This document shows, in pieces, positions 58,677 to 64,000 of a DNA stretch of 64,000 bases. Position 1 is the first letter of the stretch; each line of letters starts with the position of its first letter. Position numbers and translations under genes: made by a program. The notes under the pieces were generated by a model that was not told the DNA's origin, searched no databases, and was given only the letters and a program-made list of their open reading frames with translations. Source of the DNA: Corynespora cassiicola (Eukaryota > Ascomycota > Dothideomycetes > Pleosporales > Corynesporascaceae); assembly GCA_022059125.1 (NCBI GenBank), contig JAEUWY010000005.1, positions 6,324,001 through 6,388,000 on the forward strand, read 5' to 3'.

Positions 58677-61600
58677 ATGACCATTGATGGACAAATGACA
58701 GGATATTGCCAAGGAATAAGGCAATCTCATGCTGACCTCGCATATTTGCCTACTTTGCTTGGCCTGTCCTATTCGCTCATCATTTCAGCCTTGGGCAAGA
58801 GGCATAGCGATGAGGTAAACCACAGCCAGCGTAGCCTGCTTTCATTTAAAGCCACGTTCCGCAAATTATAGCTCGCCAATTCTCATCCCCGCTTTACCAA
58901 TTCTCCTGCTCCGACGATTGCAACACTGGATTCTTTCTTTCCAGCTCTTGCAGGCTCTTTTAGAGCAGATTTTGATCAAGTTGAAGACATTGTAAGAGGG
59001 GCAGGTAATGACGATTCGAGCCTTGGGATCCCTGATCATCCTAACTTTGACCTTCTGAAGCGTCTATTGAAGGAAGAAGACGACGACGAGAATACTCTAG
59101 GAGATAACAAAATAAGTGAGGACGAACTCGAAATTCTCCAAGTAGGCGGGGTATCAATAGAATCGAATGACATCAGCAAAAAAATATCTCTTATACGCTA
59201 CGACATCAAAAAGTCGCTGCAGAAAATCTCGCGGGCGCTGAGAAAATTCCCTAAAGATGTGTTATGGGGAGATACTATAAGAACAAACTGCCTTGGAGTT
59301 AGACTTAGGCTCAAGTATGCCTTATCCGTTCTTCCCATTGAGATACAGTCCATTTTAGATGCAGAGTTGAAAACTCTAATCGCAGAAAAAGAATCTCGGT
59401 GGATCAATACCTTTCAAAATAAAGAAGAGGTCTCTAGATATCCCTACAAACCATACCCGGCCACAGATTTATCAAGCGATTCAGATTCGGAGTCAGAAAC
59501 AGACTCAGAAGTTTTTCACAGCCAGGATCCGGGCGAAAAGCGAGCCAAGTACCCTGAACTGGATTTTTTATTCCTTTTGGTCTCGCAAGCAAGGTTCGTT
59601 GAATTTGACACATCCGTGGTCAGCAACCTGAATGATAGCGGTCATATTTATTGGAATCACAGCACTATATCAAGGGATCGCACCTCAGCCAGCGACTTCA
59701 GCAAGGAAATACTCCTGATTCTACGAAACTTCACAATTGATGGACCAGGTACGGCTGCGATTATAGACGATAACAAAATACACGACTTTGGTCATCAGAC
59801 AAGTGAGAGACCACGATTTCCCGATACATCAACGCATCAATATTCCCAACTGCCACGCATCACTGATCCTGACTACTTCAATATCCCTACACGGATTTTG
59901 TATCCATCTTCCCGACAAGAAATACATACTTTGGCACATACCTCTTTGGATATGCCTTTAAATGTTGACACCCATACTGTTACGAACAGGTCAGAGAGGC
60001 AAGAAAGTTGCCCTAACAAATCTCTTCCTCCGATACATCCAATTGAAGGATTTGGTACCATGAACGAACTCCTTAATCGAATATCCTCTTTGGAAGAGGA
60101 AAACCGGAATTTAAAAGCGGACCAGCAAGTTGCACCACGCTACGAGATAGTACATTTTATACAAAAAGAGCCTGGCCGACGGGGCACAGCATACGCTGAC
60201 GAGCCCACTTGGGTACCAGGGCCTCGCGGCGAAGCAATGCTCAAGGCTATCTATCCTATACCAGATGTACAGGGTTGGCTTGATCAAAGACAGAACCTGG
60301 CATTCTCTGTTGGTAGATACTATTCGTCGATGGAACAGCAAAAAGAGGTCATGAGAGCTTTACAAGAGAAGAGAATACTCCCAAAACCTATGGCGAGTAC
60401 AGAATCCATCAAATTGGAATCCCAAGATCTGAGAGAAGCGGTGGAGGATTATTTCGCCACAAACGAGCATCTGAAAAAGGCATATCCTACCTTTAGAAGC
60501 GATCAGCCCCTCTCAGCTCCATATCTCTTCTGGTACCATCATAGGTCGCCAACAGCTTTTGATGGTATGAGTGAAGGGCGCAAAAAATTGATGCGCTACT
60601 TGACTGATTGGATTGATGATAATTATGCCGTAGAGTACGACCGCGTGGATGAACAGCTCAAACGAGGAGTTGTATCATTCGACTCGATGGTTTATTTGAT
60701 CAAGCCTGGAGACGCCGTTGTTTTAAACAGCAAGCCAGGCCACAACGACGGTATCATAAAGGGAAAGATAGCAGAAACTTCTCCTGAACGTATTGCGCCG
60801 GGACAGGAAGACCAGGAAGGCGACTTTTGGCAGATGAAGGCAAAGAGAGATAGGAAGCGTCATTCATGGGCATGGCCTTTATCAGTGTGGCAATACACTT
60901 ACGATGGCACTTTTTATCGGGATCAAATGGACTTGGATGTGAGGATGGATGCCAACCACCGCGAAGAAGAAGTTGCCATCAATGATCTTAACATATATCC
61001 GCTCAAATATGCCAGCAAATTGATACGAAGTTATCTCGAACAGCGAGGTCAGATTTTCTGGAGCTGTAGGAGGAAACGGTTAATCTCGTACGATGATCCG
61101 GATGGCGTTTATAGTGTAGGTTTAACTTCACAAAACTTACGAAATTAGCTGACTTATGGGGGCAGAGTGGCGAACGTTTCATGGTTGACTTCCAGACGTA
61201 CAGGCAACTACACTCTGGGCAAACAAATTTCAAGCAGACATATCGTTCCATTAATGATCCTGATGTGCAAAGAATGGAAGAAAGCGTGTTTGAAGGCGAC
61301 GATCCGCCAGCGGCTCCCGAAATCTACGTCTTTCCAGACACCATACCTGCCTTTAGCCTTCGCAACAAAAAGTGGGGTAGGTTTTCTGTCCATCGAAGTA
61401 GATTTTTTTATATCTGACACCGAAACAGACGACTTGCAGGTTGACCAGTTCCGGGATGTTTGCTGGAATAAAGAGTCTTTTGCACATCTCGTCATTGATG
61501 GCGAGTCCAAAGAATTGGTCCACGCGTTAGTTACCAATCAAATCTCACGAGAGCAAGGAACGGACATTATTGAAAGCAAAGGAAATGGCTTGATCATTCT

Positions 61601-62330
61601 CCTTCATGGTGGTCCTGGAACTGGAAAGACATTTACAGCTGAAAGCGTCGCAGAGCTCGCCGAAAAGCCGCTGTTCCGAGTCACATGTGGCGACATTGGC
61701 ACTAAACCCGAGGACGTAGAAAAGTATTTGGAGTCTGTTCTCAACTTGAGCAAGATATGGGGGTGCGTAGTGCTGCTTGACGAGGCAGAAGTGTTCCTTG
61801 AGAAACGAAAGATTACTGATCTTGAACGCAATGCTCTGGTCTCGGTCTTTTTGCGAGTCTTGGAGTACTACGAAGGAATACTCATTCTGACCTCGAACCG
61901 AGTTGCCACCTTTGACGAGGCTTTCAAATCGCGTATCCAGTTGTCCCTTCATTACGATGATCTAAGTAAGGGCCAGCGACAAAAGATTTGGAGAAATTTT
62001 ATCAACCGCCTCAAACGCATGGACCAATCATCTCCCATACAAGTCAAGGACCCAGGGACACTGCAGATCAAAGAGGCCGAGCCCATTGATATAGACTTCG
62101 ATGATGTCGAGTGCTACATTGGGGAGCTCGCCGAGCACGACATGAATGGACGCCAAATACGCAATGCTATTACAACGGCAAGGCAGCTGGCAAAATTCAA
62201 GCAACAAAAAATGTCCTACACTCATCTCAAACATGTAATTGCTGTTTCCAGCAAGTTTGACACGTACTTGAGGTCGGTGCAAGAGGGGCTAACGGACAAT
62301 GAGATTGCTCGGGATGAGGGGGTGAGATGA
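58677..62330 (+). CDS. AAA+ ATPase with DUF7025-like region, about 1,164 aa
   Basis: Proposed exons 58677-58814, 58872-61115, 61166-61387 and 61440-62330 (1,165 codons). The large exon has no early ATG (the first in-frame candidate is TTG), so the start comes from an upstream exon; the first exon is tentative. The last intron has a weak GTCCAT donor. After an acidic, Ser-rich N-terminal half and a coiled coil (MNELLNRISSLEEENRNLK) comes a DUF7025-like domain (about residues 500-770; FDSMVYLIKPGDAVVL, WQYTYDGTFYRD). The C-terminal AAA module has Walker A GGPGTGKT (about 924), Walker B CVVLLDEAEVF, sensor 1 LTSNR and an FDEAFKSRI second region. It resembles the Bcs1/katanin-type single-AAA proteins abundant in fungi, of unknown role. 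Confidence 0.85.
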
Positions 62331-62514
62331 TGGGAATTGTGTTTGAGCGAGATTGCCACACTCGAAGCTTATTCCTAGTTGAAACTTGATTTCCTTCCAT
62401 GGAGTTTTGTAACTGTTCCTTTCAATCATACTTACTAGTTATTTTTCTTTTGCTCTAAGAAAACCCAAGAAATGGTACAACCAACTAAGATGACCCCCAT
62501 GCCTGCTTAGTCAG

Positions 62515-63546
62515 TTATCTAATATCGTCTATTAGACCTTGCGGCTGCTCCAGAGCAGCAAAATGGCCGCCGTCATCGCGCTCTGGATTCAAAAATCAGT
62601 TAGCTCCCTAATTAAAGACATTTGAAAGCTCACCCTTGTAAAAGACCAAATTGCCAGTCCTCTCGACAGCCCGTTTCGATGCAGGCTCCATGTCCCAGAA
62701 AAAAGAAGTGAAGCCAAACGGAACCTTTATTCGGTTCTCGGGTTGCATAGCAAAGTCCGCACATTTATCGTGAGTGAGGTTCTCATGGTAGCAGAGCATT
62801 GATGGCATGATGCAGTCGGTAAAGTAGTAGAGAGAGGTAGTGGTGAGAATTGCCTCTTTGCAGAACAGTTCCTCTAGTCGCTGGTTTGTAGGGTTGGCGG
62901 TTTTGTTGTATTTTTCGCCAACCCACATTAATATGCCTACGGGATTGTCGTTTGAAGCGATTCCAATCGTATATAGCTGGTATTCCGTCATTGGTCCATC
63001 TCACATACTTCATTCATCAAAACTCACCCGCGTGCGCTTGCACACGGCATAGCCAATGTGGTTTTGCAACCAGTCATCGACTCGCTCTGCAATCGCTTGC
63101 TCTCTTTCCGCATACTTGACCCCCGGTGGGAGAGGGCTGGGCGCAAAGTTGCAGTGTAGCAATTTGCACGAGTCAAAATACTTTGATCCAAGCTCGCGGC
63201 CCACAAAGTGACCCTAGTCTCCACACTGGACCATATATTCCCGGTAGCCGAGCTCCCTCATCAGCTTGTCAAAGATGCGCGCATTTTCTTGTAGAGTCCA
63301 GCCCGCCTTTGGAGGCCATGACGACCAGCAAAATCCCGGCATGCTGGGGACGACGACATAAAAAATGGGAGCGCTCGGATCTTCGGGGTGCGACAGTGGC
63401 CCCCAGACTTGGTTGCATTCCCAAAAAGAGCCTGGCCCGCCGTGAACGAGCAACAACGGTATTGCGCCGGGCTTCTTTGCATGGGCGTGTAACAAGTGAA
63501 TCTTGACATTTTCAATGTGGGCAATATAGTGCGGGAATTCATCCAT
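62515..63546 (-). pseudogene. Epoxide hydrolase-like alpha/beta hydrolase, broken
   Basis: Three exons can be followed: 63546-63028, 62976-62634 and 62582-62515. Conserved parts are LLLVHGGPGSFWE (oxyanion loop), VVVPSMPGF, VQCGD then GHFVGRELGS, NDNPVGILMWVGEKYN, LYYFTDCIM and DDGGHFAALEQP with the catalytic His. In the family the nucleophile motif is GGDWGH; here the Trp codon after Asp is TAG (63216-63214), a premature stop. The EHN N-terminal domain (about 100 residues) normally present upstream is not found, so the gene is also 5'-truncated. Splice sites and the downstream frame remain intact, so the loss looks recent. A single G-to-A transition explains TGG to TAG, as RIP or ordinary mutation would give. 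Confidence 0.85.
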
Positions 63547-64000
63547 TTTCAGACACTAATATAGATTTTGGGTCATGTTGACAGTAAGAAACCCCAAGGC
63601 GACTTGTCCAGCATAACGCAATGAGTGGGTATGCTTATTTCCTCCGCGGAGCCCTCTTGGCGGTTAGAATCTGTTCAAACTCAACAACATGGACCCATCG
63701 GTTTGAGTTTTTCAATCAGAGCCATTTTTTTTCTACAGATTCTCTAAAATTTGAAGGCTTCAGAACTCTTTTTCCATCTTCGAGTCGAGAAACCTGGATG
63801 AGACGCCCTGGAACAAATCTAACCCATCACGATTGGCTAGTGTAATATCCACTCCGAACTTACTCCATCGGGGCAAAATAGCAGTTCGGGACCGCACCGA
63901 AGCGTCGGTACCGGATAAACTCCCACCGGCCCAATCATGATCTTGGATGTTTGAGGCCGGTACTCGGTGGCGACACTAATCGCGTTCCGCGAATTTTGGT
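63547..64000. other. Right edge, no gene recognised
   Basis: 454 bp. I looked here for the missing N-terminal domain of the epoxide hydrolase on the minus strand and did not find it. GC-rich palindromic stretches around 63870-63930 (for example GTCGGTACCGG) have no clear meaning. Confidence 0.4.

Overview
This window comes from a filamentous ascomycete (Pezizomycotina; a Sordariomycete seems most likely, but the order cannot be fixed from sequence alone). The evidence is split genes with short introns of about 45-75 bp carrying GT(A/G)AGT-like donors and CTRAY-type branch sites, fungal-specific families (Zn2Cys6 regulator, PTH11/rhodopsin-like membrane protein, DUF7708-like protein, Pof3-type F-box protein), and a 9 kb AT-rich block whose transposon sequence shows the transition pattern of repeat-induced point mutation (RIP). 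I rebuilt exon structures by hand; in every multi-exon gene reported as intact the reading frame closes across all junctions.

Left part (1-28.3 kb) is mostly housekeeping. It holds a fungal protein of unknown function (1.2-3.6 kb), a 5.8 kb stretch with no convincing gene, a Kelch-BTB protein (9.4-11.8 kb) divergent from the APC/C activator Cdc20 (12.3-14.2 kb), an F-box protein, a Zn2Cys6 transcription factor, an arylsulfatase divergent from an MFS sugar-porter-type transporter, a Pof3-like TPR/F-box/LRR protein, and a secreted Ser/Thr-tailed protein. The sulfatase has no visible signal peptide, and the promoter it shares with the transporter contains a perfect CYS3/MetR-type palindrome. This suggests a sulfate-ester uptake and hydrolysis unit under sulfur control.

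Centre (28.367-37.766 kb) is a nested transposon. The outer element is a Fot1/pogo-like DNA transposon with 66-bp terminal inverted repeats and a TA target duplication. Inside it are a solo LTR (duplication ATATT) and a full Ty3/Gypsy LTR retrotransposon on the minus strand (two 352-bp LTRs, duplication GCTAG). Removing the insertions leaves about 1.85 kb, a normal Fot1-like size. Everything is dead through C-to-T/G-to-A changes, but the outer edges of each layer are spared.

Right part (40.4-55.9 kb) looks like a set of secondary-metabolite tailoring genes: a DHA2-type MFS exporter, a P450, a secreted BBE-type FAD oxidoreductase, a rhodopsin-like membrane protein, a second P450 (10 exons, one GC-AG intron) and an SDR/epimerase-like reductase. 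No core synthase is in the window. Three perfect TCGG-N3-CCGA palindromes lie in just two of its promoters, which argues for common control by a Zn2Cys6 regulator. The last 8 kb carries a head-to-head pair, a DUF7708-like protein and a large AAA+ ATPase, then an epoxide-hydrolase pseudogene killed by a TGG-to-TAG change in its nucleophile motif.
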